Source: JALOLG01 sp963722415
GTDB taxonomy: Bacteria > Actinomycetota > Acidimicrobiia > Acidimicrobiales > Ilumatobacteraceae
Direction: 5' to 3'
DNA: 64,000 bases
Assembly: GCA_963722415.1 (NCBI GenBank)
Contig: CAVRNI010000033.1
Location: 1 to 64,000 of the forward strand
Position 1 is the first letter of the stretch. Each line of letters opens with the position of its first letter. The notes beneath the pieces are model-generated. The model was not told where the DNA came from and did not search any database. It worked only from the letters and a program-made list of their open reading frames with translations. The translations under genes were made by a program, and so were the position numbers. Shown in pieces: positions 45,581-55,061 of the stretch.

Positions 45581-47799
45581 CGGGCTCGGCGTCGACCACC
45601 GGATCCGGCTCGACCGCCCGCTCGGGCGTCTGTGCCCATTCCGGCTCGATCGACCACTCGGGCTCGAACGTCGGCTCGGCGACGGGCGGCGCCGCGTCCG
45701 CGATCGCGAAGTCGTCGAACACCGTGGCCTGGAACTCGGACGCCGTGGCGTCGTGGAACACGGTGTCGGAACGCGATGTCAGGTCGACATCGAACGTCGC
45801 GACCGGTTCGAGGATCGGATCGGGTGATGTGGAGGGCTCGACGGACACGACGTCCGGAACGAATGTGTCGGTGGGGGCGGGAACCTCTGCCCAATCCATC
45901 GAGCGTGTCGGGCGCCACTGTGACGTGGCCGTTCGTCGCCGGTTCGGTCCCGAGCATCCCGGTCGCGTCGATTGGTCCGTACAGGGTCGCCGGCAGGACG
46001 ACCTCGACCAGGAGACCTGGCGACGACGGCACGAGCCGGACCTGCACGCCGTGCTTGTGGGCGAGCAACGACACGACGGACATGCCGAGGGTCGGCTCGA
46101 CCGACAGACCGACGATCGGAGGGTGCTCGAGGAGATCGTTGAGTTGCTCGAGGCGGTCGGTGCCGATTCCGACACCTTCGTCGGAGATCGTGATCAGATA
46201 GTGCTCGCCGGCATATCGGCCGGAGATGGTGACCCGGCTCTCGGGCGGTGAGAACGACGACGCGTTGTCGAGGAGCTCGGCGAGGAGGTGGGAGATGTCG
46301 GCGACGACGGCGCCCCGCACCTGCAGATGGTCGAGGTTGAGGACGTCGATGCGCCGGTAGTCCTCGACCTCGCCGATCGCGGCGCGTACGACGTCGTCGA
46401 CGTCGGTGGCCTTCGTGCGACGGCGCCTCGACTCGGCACTGGCGAGCACCAGCAGACTCTCGGAGTTGCGGCGCATGCGGGTTGCGAGGTGGTCGAGCTG
46501 GTAGTAGTTCGCCAGCACGGCGGGGTCGTCGACGTCGGATTCGAGCTCGTCGAGCAACGCCAGCTGGCGGTCGATCAGGCTGCGGGTGCGGCGGGCCATC
46601 GTGACGAAGATGTCCGACACACCGCGGCGCAGGACCTCGATCTGCTCGTGGGCGACGTCGACGAGCGTCGACTGCACCACGTTGAAGGCGCCGGCGAGCT
46701 CGCCGAGCTCGTCGGTCCCGGCGTCCTCGATCGGGGCGACCTCGGGGATCACGGCTTGACCGCGCGGGTCGCGCAGTGCGCTGACGAGTGCGGGCAGCTG
46801 GATGGTCGCCACCTCGTGGGCCTTGTCCGACACCGCACGCACCCGGCGGGTGATGGATCGGGTGAGGAGCAACGCCATCAGCGTGGCGAGAAGGAGGGCG
46901 ACGAGCGTGATCCCGATGCGGAGGAACGTGATCTGCTGCAGCGCGTCGGCTTCGGCCTCGGCGTCGGTCACGATGCGCTGCGCGAGCTGATCGCGGATCC
47001 CGGCGATGCCCGCAACGGTCTCGTTGAACTCGGTCGCGTCGAACGTGACGAAGGCGCCCCGGTCGGCGGCGACGACGATGCCGTCGAGTCGGTTCATGGA
47101 GTCGTTCAAGCGTCGCGACCACCGGCCCTCGCGGAACTCCGCCAGCCAGGAATCGGGAGCGACGTTCTCGAACTCGTCGACGAAGGCAACCATGCCGTCG
47201 CCGAGCAAGGCCGCTTGGACGACCCCAGCCGGGTCGCCCGAGGCCGGCCAGTCGCCGATCGACTGCACGACATCATTGGCGGTCTGCTCGGTCGCGGCGA
47301 GGGAGGCGATGGCCAGCAGGGTGCGGCCGAGCTCGGGGTCGCCGGCTTCTGCCGGCAGCAGGCGGCCGAGGCCGATCAGCTCACGCTCGGCCGTGTCGTA
47401 CGCCCGGACGGCGGCGATGACCTGGAAGTCGTCACCGGAGTCGATCGCGACGCGGCCCGTGCTGAGGTTGCTGGTGACGGTGCCGATCTTGACGACCATG
47501 GCGTTGCTGTCGCCGACGTTGCGCACGACCTGACGTAGGTCGCTCATCGAGCTGTCGGTGGCGCGCCGTGCGTCGACGATGGCGGCGGCATCATCGGTGT
47601 CCGACGTCCGCTGCTCGGCCTCGATCGCCTGGATCGACGCGATGAGCGGCTCCCACGTGGAGCCCAGCTGGGCGCCACGTCGGGCCGTGGCCACATCTTC
47701 CAGGTCGCCACGGATCGAAAGCGCGAGAAGCGCGCTGACGGCCACCAGCAGTGGCAGTGCGGCGACGAACAATTTTGATGACAAAGACAGGCGACGCAT
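45577..47799 (-). CDS. Conservon sensor histidine kinase (CvnA), probable frame break in the tail
   Basis: 740 aa as read. N-terminal helix (LFVAALPLLVAVSALLALSI), a periplasmic NIT-like sensor of about 260 aa, second helix (GITLVALLLATLMALLLTR), then a HAMP linker (STLVDVAHEQIEVLRRGV). A phosphoacceptor-type helix has YQLDHLATRMRRNSESLLV. ATPase boxes are AELLDNASSFSPPESRVTIS and DEGVGIGTDRLEQLN. The last 105 residues are Arg-rich, while the acidic alternative frame from about 45900 (WAEVPAPTDTFVPDVVS) is far more protein-like, so a break is likely near 45900. It is divergent from the pilus coiled-coil gene. Confidence 0.82.
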   Translation of the reverse strand: MRRLSLSSKLFVAALPLLVAVSALLALSIRGDLEDVATARRGAQLGSTWEPLIASIQAIEAEQRTSDTDDAAAIVDARRATDSSMSDLRQVVRNVGDSNAMVVKIGTVTSNLSTGRVAIDSGDDFQVIAAVRAYDTAERELIGLGRLLPAEAGDPELGRTLLAIASLAATEQTANDVVQSIGDWPASGDPAGVVQAALLGDGMVAFVDEFENVAPDSWLAEFREGRWSRRLNDSMNRLDGIVVAADRGAFVTFDATEFNETVAGIAGIRDQLAQRIVTDAEAEADALQQITFLRIGITLVALLLATLMALLLTRSITRRVRAVSDKAHEVATIQLPALVSALRDPRGQAVIPEVAPIEDAGTDELGELAGAFNVVQSTLVDVAHEQIEVLRRGVSDIFVTMARRTRSLIDRQLALLDELESDVDDPAVLANYYQLDHLATRMRRNSESLLVLASAESRRRRTKATDVDDVVRAAIGEVEDYRRIDVLNLDHLQVRGAVVADISHLLAELLDNASSFSPPESRVTISGRYAGEHYLITISDEGVGIGTDRLEQLNDLLEHPPIVGLSVEPTLGMSVVSLLAHKHGVQVRLVPSSPGLLVEVVLPATLYGPIDATGMLGTEPATNGHVTVAPDTLDGLGRGSRPHRHIRSGRRVRRALHITRSDPRTGRDVRCRPDIAFRHRVPRRHGVRVPGHGVRRLRDRGRGAARRRADVRARVVDRAGMGTDARAGGRAGSGGRRRAR

Positions 47800-48049
47800 G
47801 TCGAGCGGACCTCCGGCTGAGTTGCGACAGGAGGTGTATCGGGAGCCCGAACGAGTATCTTGAGCAAATGCGGACAGTTCGGCCTGACCGAGGATGACGG
47901 GGGTATAGCGCCTATCCGCCCGATCACGGGTGGTTTCGTCTGCGCATTCTCAAGCCAGGCGGTCCGCTGACCGATATGTACGACATGGCTTGTGTGGATC
48001 CCGTCATGCTGATCCGCTGCGAGCCCTGACTTCGGAAGGGATCGAGAGG

Positions 48050-49204
48050 ATGACAGCCGAACTGGACGACATGCGAGCAACTCTCATCGCGGCCGTCCAA
48101 GCTGAGCTCGACCGCTACGGAGCGTCGATGATGGCGGAGATCGAGCGTCTCCGGTCGTCCAGCGCGGCCGATCGCGAGGTCATGCGCCAAGCTTTTGGTG
48201 AGCAACTCCAATCGCTGGCGGCCACCGTCGAGCAGGCGCATTCCCGCAACGAGCAGTTCCAGCACGCGATGCGCCAATCCATCGACACCCGGCTTGGTGA
48301 AGCGGAGTCACGCACGACGCGCCGCTTCGACGACATGGACACCAACCTCGCCGGCATGGTGCAAGACGTCGCACGTCCGGCCCTGCAGGAGATCCGCGAC
48401 GACCAGACCGCGCTCGTCCGCAGGATCGAAGCCCTCGACTCCAACCTGCGCCGCTTCGACGAGCAGGCGGCCCGGATGGTCACCTACTTCAACGAGATGA
48501 CCCAGGCGATGGAGCAGCGGACCGCCGAGTTGAGCGAGCAGCTGCAAACCAACGTCGAGGGACGCCTGACCGCCCTCACGGCGAGATTCGACGAGTCGGA
48601 GAGCAACACCCGACGGATGCAGACCGAGACCTCGCAGATGGTCGGGACCCGCCTGTCCGACATCGAGGACCGTCTCAACGAACGGGTGCTGGCCGCCGAG
48701 GTGCGGATCAAGGAGGACTCGGGCACGCGGATCGCCGAGATCGACGCCCACGTCGGCCGCGTCACCGCCGGCCTCGACACCACGCTCATCGCGCTGAACG
48801 ACCGGATGTCCGGCCTCGACTCGCGTTTCGAGTCGATCGACGACCGGATGGAGGCGGTGCGCCAGGAGATGAACCAGATCAACTCCGAGGAGCTCGACGA
48901 GCTCAAGGAGAAGATGTCGACCGCGATCGGCGAGGCGGTTCTGGTCCGCATCGAGATGGAACGTCTGGACAAGTCGTTGGCAGAGAGGTTCGACAACGTC
49001 GCGCTCCGCGTGACCGACGTCGAGACGCAGATCGCCGACGCCACCGCCGACGTCAGCACCGCGGTCCAGCTGGAGCGGTTGGAGGAGCTCGAGCGGGCGG
49101 TCATCGAGATCGACCCGACCAACTTCGTCACCCGTTCCGAGTTTCAACGAACAGGACCGGTGCGTTCGGGCGCACCGCTCGACCCGCCGACGCTGGTCGA
49201 CTGA
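48050..49204 (+). CDS. Long coiled-coil protein at the head of the pilus operon
   Basis: 384 aa from ATG 48050 (MTAELDDMRATLIAAVQAEL) after GAGAGG. Almost the entire sequence is heptad-rich alpha-helical coiled coil (RLRSSSAADREVMRQAFGEQ; ELDELKEKMSTAIGEAVLVR), with no membrane segment. It ends in a short Pro-rich tail (APLDPPTLVD). It lies 27 nt upstream of pilB. A scaffold or polar-organiser role for the pilus machine is inferred from the position. The 250-nt gap to the divergent kinase shows no further gene. Confidence 0.75.
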   Translation: MTAELDDMRATLIAAVQAELDRYGASMMAEIERLRSSSAADREVMRQAFGEQLQSLAATVEQAHSRNEQFQHAMRQSIDTRLGEAESRTTRRFDDMDTNLAGMVQDVARPALQEIRDDQTALVRRIEALDSNLRRFDEQAARMVTYFNEMTQAMEQRTAELSEQLQTNVEGRLTALTARFDESESNTRRMQTETSQMVGTRLSDIEDRLNERVLAAEVRIKEDSGTRIAEIDAHVGRVTAGLDTTLIALNDRMSGLDSRFESIDDRMEAVRQEMNQINSEELDELKEKMSTAIGEAVLVRIEMERLDKSLAERFDNVALRVTDVETQIADATADVSTAVQLERLEELERAVIEIDPTNFVTRSEFQRTGPVRSGAPLDPPTLVD

Positions 49205-49231
49205 GAATCAGGACACGGAAGGAACGAAACG

Positions 49232-50998
49232 ATGGCGCTACGCAAGCCGAAGGCAGACGAGGGCCGCTCGCTGCCATCTCCGAGCGCCCCGGCGGAGAAA
49301 CCACAGGGCACGAGCGTCGAGGAATGTGTCGCGCTCGGTCAGAGCCTTGTGCAGTCAGGCCACCTCGACGGTGAGCGTCTGGCGGCGACGCTCTCGGAGA
49401 CCAATGGCGACCTGGCCGAGTTCGGACAGTTGCTGCTCACCAGGCATGGTGTCGGTCGCGCCGAGTACGCGCGAGCGCTGGCGACGGCGTGCGGGATCCC
49501 GCTCGGCGACACTCGCACCACCGAGATCAACCCGGAGCTCGCGCAACGGATCGACGAGCGCCTGGCCCGCAACTTCTTCCTGGTCCCGATCGGCGAGAAG
49601 GACGGCAAGCTCGTCGTGTTCTCGGCCGATCCGGCCAAGGCCCGTCGCGACGCCGCCGAGGCCGCCGCCGGCCAGAAGTTCGAGTGGTTGGCCACCGACC
49701 CCAAGACGGTCCAGTCGTTCATCGAGCAGATCTGGCGCTCGGATGCCGACATCGGACGCCTGGTCGCCGCGTTCCAGGCGACCGACAGTCAGATCGAACG
49801 CGCCGACGAGGCCAACGAGGTCAACCTCGACGACCAGGCGCCCGTCGTCCAGCTCGTCAACCGCATCGTGAGCCAGGCCCTGCGCGACCGGGCCAGCGAC
49901 ATCCATGTCGAGCCACTCGACAAGGACGTGCGTGTCAGGTTCCGCATCGACGGCCAACTCGTCGAAGCCGTCAAGCTCCCCATGAGCGCCCACAACCCCC
50001 TCGTCAGCCGCCTCAAGATCATGAGTGGCATGAACATCGTCGAGAAGCGGGCCCCGCAGGACGGCCAGTTCTCGACCACCGTCGACGGACGCCCGCTCGA
50101 CGTCCGCGTCGCCAGCGTGGCCACCGTGTTCGGCGAGAAGGTCGTCATGCGACTGCTCGACAAGAGCAAGTCGATGGTCGGCCTCAACGAGCTGGGCATG
50201 CCCCGCGAGACCTACAACACGTACTCCAAGATCGTGCACGCCCCGTTCGGCATGGTGATCTGCGCCGGCCCCACGGGTGCCGGCAAGACCACCACGTTGT
50301 ACGCCACGTTGCAGGAGATCAACTCGACCGGCAAGAACGTGACCACCATCGAGGACCCGGTGGAGTACGTGTTCCCGGGCATCAACCAGGTGCAGACCAA
50401 CGAACGCGCCGGGCTCACGTTCGCCTCGGGCCTCAAAGCTCTCTTGCGCCAGGACCCCGATGTCATCCTCGTTGGCGAGATCCGAGATGCCGACACCGCC
50501 CGCATCGCGGTGCAGTCGGCACTCACGGGCCACTTCGTGCTCTCGTCATTGCACGGCAACGACTCCGTGGCCGCCGTTCACCGCCTGCTCGACATGGGCA
50601 TCGAGGCCTTCCTCATCGCCTCGGCCGTGGTCGCCGTGGTGTCGCAGCGCCTGCTCAGGCGCATCTGCGACAACTGCAAGGAGCAGTATTCGCCCACCGC
50701 CGACGAGCTCGCCGTGTTCCAGCAACACAGCGGCGGAGCGGTGAAAAGCACCTTCTACCACGGGGTCGGATGCAACTTCTGCGCCGGCACCGGGTACCGC
50801 GAGCGAATTGGTGTCTACGAATTGTTAAAGGTCACCCCTGAGTTGCGCCGATTGATAGTCGGGTGGGCAACCACCGAAGAGCTCCGTCGTCTCGCCGTCG
50901 CCCAGGGCATGCGCACCATGCTGCGTGAAGCCATGCAACTCGTCGAGGACGACGTCACCACCATTCCCGAAGTCGTCAAGACCCTCTTCGCTAACTGA
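49232..50998 (+). CDS. pilB: Type IV pilus assembly ATPase PilB
   Basis: 588 aa extension ATPase. Walker A is ICAGPTGAGKTTTLYATLQE (about residue 345), the Asp box includes VTTIEDPVEYVFPGINQVQT, Walker B is DPDVILVGEIRDADTARIAV, and the His box LSSLHGNDSVAAVHRLLDMG. A tetracysteine zinc site is RRICDNCKEQYS and VGCNFCAGTGYRER. The N-terminal domain is the MshEN-like region that in other species binds c-di-GMP. It powers pilin polymerisation on the inner membrane. Confidence 0.93.
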   Translation: MALRKPKADEGRSLPSPSAPAEKPQGTSVEECVALGQSLVQSGHLDGERLAATLSETNGDLAEFGQLLLTRHGVGRAEYARALATACGIPLGDTRTTEINPELAQRIDERLARNFFLVPIGEKDGKLVVFSADPAKARRDAAEAAAGQKFEWLATDPKTVQSFIEQIWRSDADIGRLVAAFQATDSQIERADEANEVNLDDQAPVVQLVNRIVSQALRDRASDIHVEPLDKDVRVRFRIDGQLVEAVKLPMSAHNPLVSRLKIMSGMNIVEKRAPQDGQFSTTVDGRPLDVRVASVATVFGEKVVMRLLDKSKSMVGLNELGMPRETYNTYSKIVHAPFGMVICAGPTGAGKTTTLYATLQEINSTGKNVTTIEDPVEYVFPGINQVQTNERAGLTFASGLKALLRQDPDVILVGEIRDADTARIAVQSALTGHFVLSSLHGNDSVAAVHRLLDMGIEAFLIASAVVAVVSQRLLRRICDNCKEQYSPTADELAVFQQHSGGAVKSTFYHGVGCNFCAGTGYRERIGVYELLKVTPELRRLIVGWATTEELRRLAVAQGMRTMLREAMQLVEDDVTTIPEVVKTLFAN

Positions 50999-51021
50999 AC
51001 GCAAGCTCCAAAGGAGCATTC

Positions 51022-52239
51022 ATGGCAAAGTTCGCTTACTCCGCGATCGACCCGTCCGGCATCGAGATCGCCGGCGTCACCAAGGCAGACACCGTCGGTT
51101 CGGCGCGCGCGTTCCTGGTCGAGCAGAACCTGTTCCCGATCAAGATCGAAGAGAGCCGTGGCCTGCTCGACTTCGAGTTGAGCAAGGAGAAGGTCAAGAA
51201 GAAGAACCTCATGAACTTCACCCGCCAGCTGGCGGTGTTCGTGAAGGCCGGTATCCCGATCACCGAGGCGTTGATCACGATCGCCGACGAGGCGTCCGAT
51301 GTCGCCCTGCGCCGGGCGCTCACGCAGATGGTCGAGGATCTGCGTAACGGCGGCCTGCTGTCGCAGGCGGCGGCACAACACACCGGGGTGTTCCCCAACT
51401 ACTACATCGGCATCCTGCAGTCGGCCGAGCTGACCGGTCGCCTCGACGAGTCGCTCGAGAGCCTCGCTCACTACCTCGAGCGCGAGATCGACACCCGTTC
51501 CAAGGTCGTCGGCGCCCTCGCCTACCCCGGCGTCGTCATGCTGATGTCGTTCTTCACGGTCCTCGTGCTCGCCGGCTACGTCCTGCCGCAGTTCAAGCCG
51601 TTGTTCGAGGAGCTCGGCGCCGAGTTGCCGCTCCCGACGCGCATGATGCTGTTCTTCGCCCGCTTCTTCGGCGATCTCTGGTTCATCACCGCCGCCTTCT
51701 TCCTCGTGATGATCGCGATCAACGCGTTCCTGTTCATCCATCCGACGGGCAGGGAGCTCAAGGATCGCTTGATGCTCAAGATCCCGGTCATCAAGGGCAT
51801 CGTCGAGTACGCGCTCCTCGAACGCTTCTGCCGGATCCTCGGCACGATGCTGCGCTCCGGTGTGGCGATCCCGTCGGCGATGGAGACCACCACCGAAGCG
51901 ACGGCGAACATCGTCTACCGCGAGCAGCTCGAGATCGCCCGGCAGCAGATGCTCGAGGGCAGCGGATTCACCCAGCCGCTGATCGACACCGAGCTGTTCC
52001 CAGGCGCCGCACGTCAGATGTTCCGAGTCGGTGAGGAGACCGGAACGCTCGACCAGCAGCTGACGGTCGCCAGCGAGTACTTCGACCGTGAGCTCGAAGC
52101 GCGGATCAAGACGTTCACGACGATGTTCGAACCCATCATGATCGTGTTCGTCGGTGTGATCGTGGGCTTCGTCGCCGTCGCTCTCGTGTCGGCGATGTAC
52201 GGCGTGCTCGACGGCGTGCAGAACGACGCCGGAGTCTGA
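51022..52239 (+). CDS. pilC: Type IV pilus inner-membrane platform protein PilC
   Basis: 405 aa. The paired GspF domains are visible (LMNFTRQLAVFVKAGIPITE and LLERFCRILGTMLRSGVAIP, with RQMFRVGEETGTLDQQLTVA). Three or more helices, including VVMLMSFFTVLVLAGYVL and FITAAFFLVMIAINAFLF. It anchors PilB and PilT. ATG 51022 follows AAAGGAG, 24 nt after pilB. The frame is intact. Confidence 0.92.
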   Translation: MAKFAYSAIDPSGIEIAGVTKADTVGSARAFLVEQNLFPIKIEESRGLLDFELSKEKVKKKNLMNFTRQLAVFVKAGIPITEALITIADEASDVALRRALTQMVEDLRNGGLLSQAAAQHTGVFPNYYIGILQSAELTGRLDESLESLAHYLEREIDTRSKVVGALAYPGVVMLMSFFTVLVLAGYVLPQFKPLFEELGAELPLPTRMMLFFARFFGDLWFITAAFFLVMIAINAFLFIHPTGRELKDRLMLKIPVIKGIVEYALLERFCRILGTMLRSGVAIPSAMETTTEATANIVYREQLEIARQQMLEGSGFTQPLIDTELFPGAARQMFRVGEETGTLDQQLTVASEYFDRELEARIKTFTTMFEPIMIVFVGVIVGFVAVALVSAMYGVLDGVQNDAGV

Positions 52240-52272
52240 GCGGACTCGATGAGCGGGCGGAGCGGGATCTGA

Positions 52273-53049
52273 TCATCGATGCCACAACATGTCGACGAAC
52301 CACTGGCCGGTGAAGACGGCGAACACGGCGCCGGCCGCGAGGAACGGCCCGAACGGCAGCGCGGTTCGCTTGCCGGCCTTCCCGGCGGCCATCATCCCGA
52401 CCCCGACGACGGCTCCGAACAGGAAGCCGTAGAACAGGCCGACAGGCACGATTCCCGGGTTCAGCCAGCCGAGGTACAGCCCGAGCAGCGGCGCCAGGCG
52501 GACGTCACCTTCGCCGAGACCACCGCGACTGCCGAGGTAGATCCCGCCCATGATCGCCAGCGCCAGTCCGGCGCCGAACACCATCGTCCAGATTCGTCGT
52601 GGCTCGTCGTCGACGAGCGCGGCAACAGTGAGCGCGATCGAGCCGAGCACGATCGTCGTGTACGTGATCTCACGCGGGAGGCGCCGCTCGTGAAGATCGA
52701 TCCAGGTCAGCGCCACGAGCGCCGCGCCGAAGATGCAGAACGCCGGCAGTACCGCGACAGCGCCGAAATGAAGGCCGAACAGCACGAAGATCGCGGCGGT
52801 CGCGAGCTCGATGACGATCGGCCCGATACCGATCGGTGCCCTGCACTGCCGGCACTTGCCGCGCAGCACCAGCCAGCTCAGCACCGGCACCAGGTCGCGT
52901 GCGCCGAGCTCCAGCCCGCACGATCCGCATGCGCTCGGCGGGGCCACGATCGACGCCCCACGTGGCACGCGATCGACGACGACCGTCAGAAACGACCCGA
53001 TCACCACCCCCATCACGGCGCAGCCGACAACCACGAGGGTCGTTTCCAT
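52273..53049 (-). CDS. pilD: Prepilin leader peptidase/N-methyltransferase PilD
   Basis: 258 aa with eight or so helices. The zinc-binding pairs are CGSCGLEL and CRQCRAP, and the aspartyl protease motifs are TWIDLHERRLP and GEGDVRLAPLLG. It cuts the leader of all prepilins found here and methylates the new N terminus. It is on the opposite strand, between pilC and pilT. ATG 53049 is chosen, as an upstream extension to 53121 is unlikely. Confidence 0.9.
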   Translation of the reverse strand: METTLVVVGCAVMGVVIGSFLTVVVDRVPRGASIVAPPSACGSCGLELGARDLVPVLSWLVLRGKCRQCRAPIGIGPIVIELATAAIFVLFGLHFGAVAVLPAFCIFGAALVALTWIDLHERRLPREITYTTIVLGSIALTVAALVDDEPRRIWTMVFGAGLALAIMGGIYLGSRGGLGEGDVRLAPLLGLYLGWLNPGIVPVGLFYGFLFGAVVGVGMMAAGKAGKRTALPFGPFLAAGAVFAVFTGQWFVDMLWHR

Positions 53050-53113
53050 CACATCCACCACACGAACATCTGTAACCCGAGGCCACAGATGGCCCGGGCG
53101 GGAGGTTAGCCCC

Positions 53114-54301
53114 ATGTCCATTCAGCCCGACGCGACCCTGGTGACGCTGCTCCAAGCGACCGTCAACTCCGGTGCGTCCGACCTCCACCTCACGGTTGGC
53201 CGCCCGGCGACGGCGCGGCGTGACGGCACGCTGGTGTCGTTCGAGAACGTCAAGGTGCTCGAGAACGCCGATGTCGAGACGATGGTGTATTCGCTGCTCG
53301 ACGAGGACAGGCGCGCCGAGCTCGAAGCCCACAAGCAGGTCGACTTCTCGTTCGGAATCCCCGGCCTCGGCCGCTTCCGCGCCAACGCGTTCAACCAGCG
53401 CAGCTCACTGGCCCTGGCGCTCCGCGTCGTGCCGTTCCGTGTGCGCTCGCTCGAGGAGCTCGGGGCGCCGGCCGCGTGCAACACGCTGCTGAACCGGCCG
53501 TACGGCATCGTGTTGTCGGTGGGCCCGACCGGTTCCGGCAAGTCGACGACCCTGGCGGCGATGATCGACCGCATCAACGAGACCAAGCCGGTGCACATCC
53601 TCACCATCGAGGACCCGGTCGAGTACCTCCACAACCACAAGCGGGCGATGGTGAACCAACGCGAGGTCGGCACCGACGTCGAGTCGTTCACCGCCGGTCT
53701 GCGGAGTGCCCTGCGTGAAGACCCCGACGTCGTTCTCCTCGGTGAGATGCGCGACCTCGACTCGATCCAGATCGCGTTGAGCCTGGCCGAGACCGGACAC
53801 CTCGTGTTCGCAACCCTCCACACGAACGACGCGCCACAGGCACTCGACCGCATCGTCGACGTCTTCCCTGGCGATCGTCGCGACCAGATCCAGACGATGC
53901 TCGCCGGGTCGCTGCAGGGCGTGGTCAGCCAGCGCCTCCTGCCGGCGATCAACGGCGGCCGGGTCGCCGCGTTCGAGGTGCTGATGGGCAACGATGCCGT
54001 CCGCAACCTGGTGCGGGAAGGCAAGTCCCGACAGCTTCGCAACGTGGTCGCCACCGGCGGCCCGGACGGCATGCAGACGATCGAGATGGACCTTGCCCGC
54101 CTCGTGTCAGCCGGTCTCGTCTCGATGGAGGTCGCCCAGTCGATCTCGGCGTTCCCCGGCGAGATCCAGGCCCAGGTCGCCACGCTGCGTTCCCAAGCGC
54201 AGGCGCAGGCGACGGTCGCCGCCGCTCAGGGCGCGACGTCGGGCTCGGCGCAACCGAGCAACGGATCAGCGCCGCCGCAAACGCCTGTCGGCGCCGGCTG
54301 A
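53114..54301 (+). CDS. pilT: Pilus retraction ATPase PilT
   Basis: 395 aa. Walker A is LSVGPTGSGKSTTLAAMIDR (about residue 140), the Asp box HILTIEDPVEYLHNHKRAMV, Walker B DPDVVLLGEMRDLDSIQIAL, and the His box FATLHTNDAPQALDRIVDVF. The tail is Gln/Ala/Ser-rich. Retraction gives twitching, so the presence of PilT implies real motility or DNA uptake rather than only a static fibre. ATG 53114 follows GGAGG. Confidence 0.92.
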   Translation: MSIQPDATLVTLLQATVNSGASDLHLTVGRPATARRDGTLVSFENVKVLENADVETMVYSLLDEDRRAELEAHKQVDFSFGIPGLGRFRANAFNQRSSLALALRVVPFRVRSLEELGAPAACNTLLNRPYGIVLSVGPTGSGKSTTLAAMIDRINETKPVHILTIEDPVEYLHNHKRAMVNQREVGTDVESFTAGLRSALREDPDVVLLGEMRDLDSIQIALSLAETGHLVFATLHTNDAPQALDRIVDVFPGDRRDQIQTMLAGSLQGVVSQRLLPAINGGRVAAFEVLMGNDAVRNLVREGKSRQLRNVVATGGPDGMQTIEMDLARLVSAGLVSMEVAQSISAFPGEIQAQVATLRSQAQAQATVAAAQGATSGSAQPSNGSAPPQTPVGAG

Positions 54302-54322
54302 TCCGCGTAACGTCGGTCCGCG

Positions 54323-55042
54323 ATGGTGGCGAAGCCGCTCCCGTACAAGTCCATCGCGGGCGTGACGCCGTGTCCGGGCGGTTGGCTCGTGCTGCCTGCC
54401 CGCGTCGCCGGCGTCACCGTGACTGCCGAAGAGGCGTTCGTGCTCCCCAATTTGATGGAGGTGCTCGACTTCCGTCCGAAGTTCGAGTTCGCCGGCATCA
54501 ACGCGCCCACCGGGTTGAGTGACGAGCCCGGTTCGCCGTACCGCCCGTGCGACGTCGAGGCACGCGAGATGCTCGGTTGGCCACGTGTGGTCGGTATCTA
54601 TCCGATCCCGTCACGGCGGGCGATGCAGGCGGCGACCCGTGAGGAGGTCCTGGAGCTCGAACCGTGGATGAAGCGCGACGACTTCCGGCGCATGCGCTGG
54701 CTGCGGGAGGCCGCGCGCGAGATCCAGCCCTTTCATCAGCGGTCCTTCTATTCGGCGAACCCCGACCTGTCATTCCACCAGATGAACGGTGACGAGCCGT
54801 TGAAGACGTCGCCGTTTCACGAGGACGGCCGTCTGGAGCGGCTCGAGCTGATTCGCGACAAGCTCCCTGGCATCGACGAGGTGATCACGCGCGCGCCGCC
54901 ACGAGGCGCCGGCCCGACCCACATGGTGCAGGCGGCGGCGATGCTGTGGACCGCGCGCCGGGCGTCGGGACGCGCCGTGAGCCGGCTCCCGGCCGATCCG
55001 ACGTGGGACATGACCGGCATGCGTGTCGAGCTCGTCCGCTGA
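54323..55042 (+). CDS. DUF429 predicted RNase H-like nuclease
   Basis: 239 aa. The fold starts GVTPCPGGWLVLPA, and family motifs EFAGINAPTGLSDEP, DVEAREMLGWPRVVGIYPIP and SFHQMNGDEPLKTSPFHEDG are present. No activity is proven for DUF429. ATG 54323 is used. It lies 21 bases after pilT and may be a passenger in the pilus operon. Confidence 0.72.
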   Translation: MVAKPLPYKSIAGVTPCPGGWLVLPARVAGVTVTAEEAFVLPNLMEVLDFRPKFEFAGINAPTGLSDEPGSPYRPCDVEAREMLGWPRVVGIYPIPSRRAMQAATREEVLELEPWMKRDDFRRMRWLREAAREIQPFHQRSFYSANPDLSFHQMNGDEPLKTSPFHEDGRLERLELIRDKLPGIDEVITRAPPRGAGPTHMVQAAAMLWTARRASGRAVSRLPADPTWDMTGMRVELVR

Positions 55043-55061
55043 GATCGCCCCGGCCGGGGCG

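Noticed and set aside
45577..45900. The Arg-rich C-terminal tail of the kinase as a real domain
   Set aside because: The alternative frame gives an acidic Pro/Glu-rich tail typical of conservon kinases, so the Arg-rich version is an off-frame artefact.
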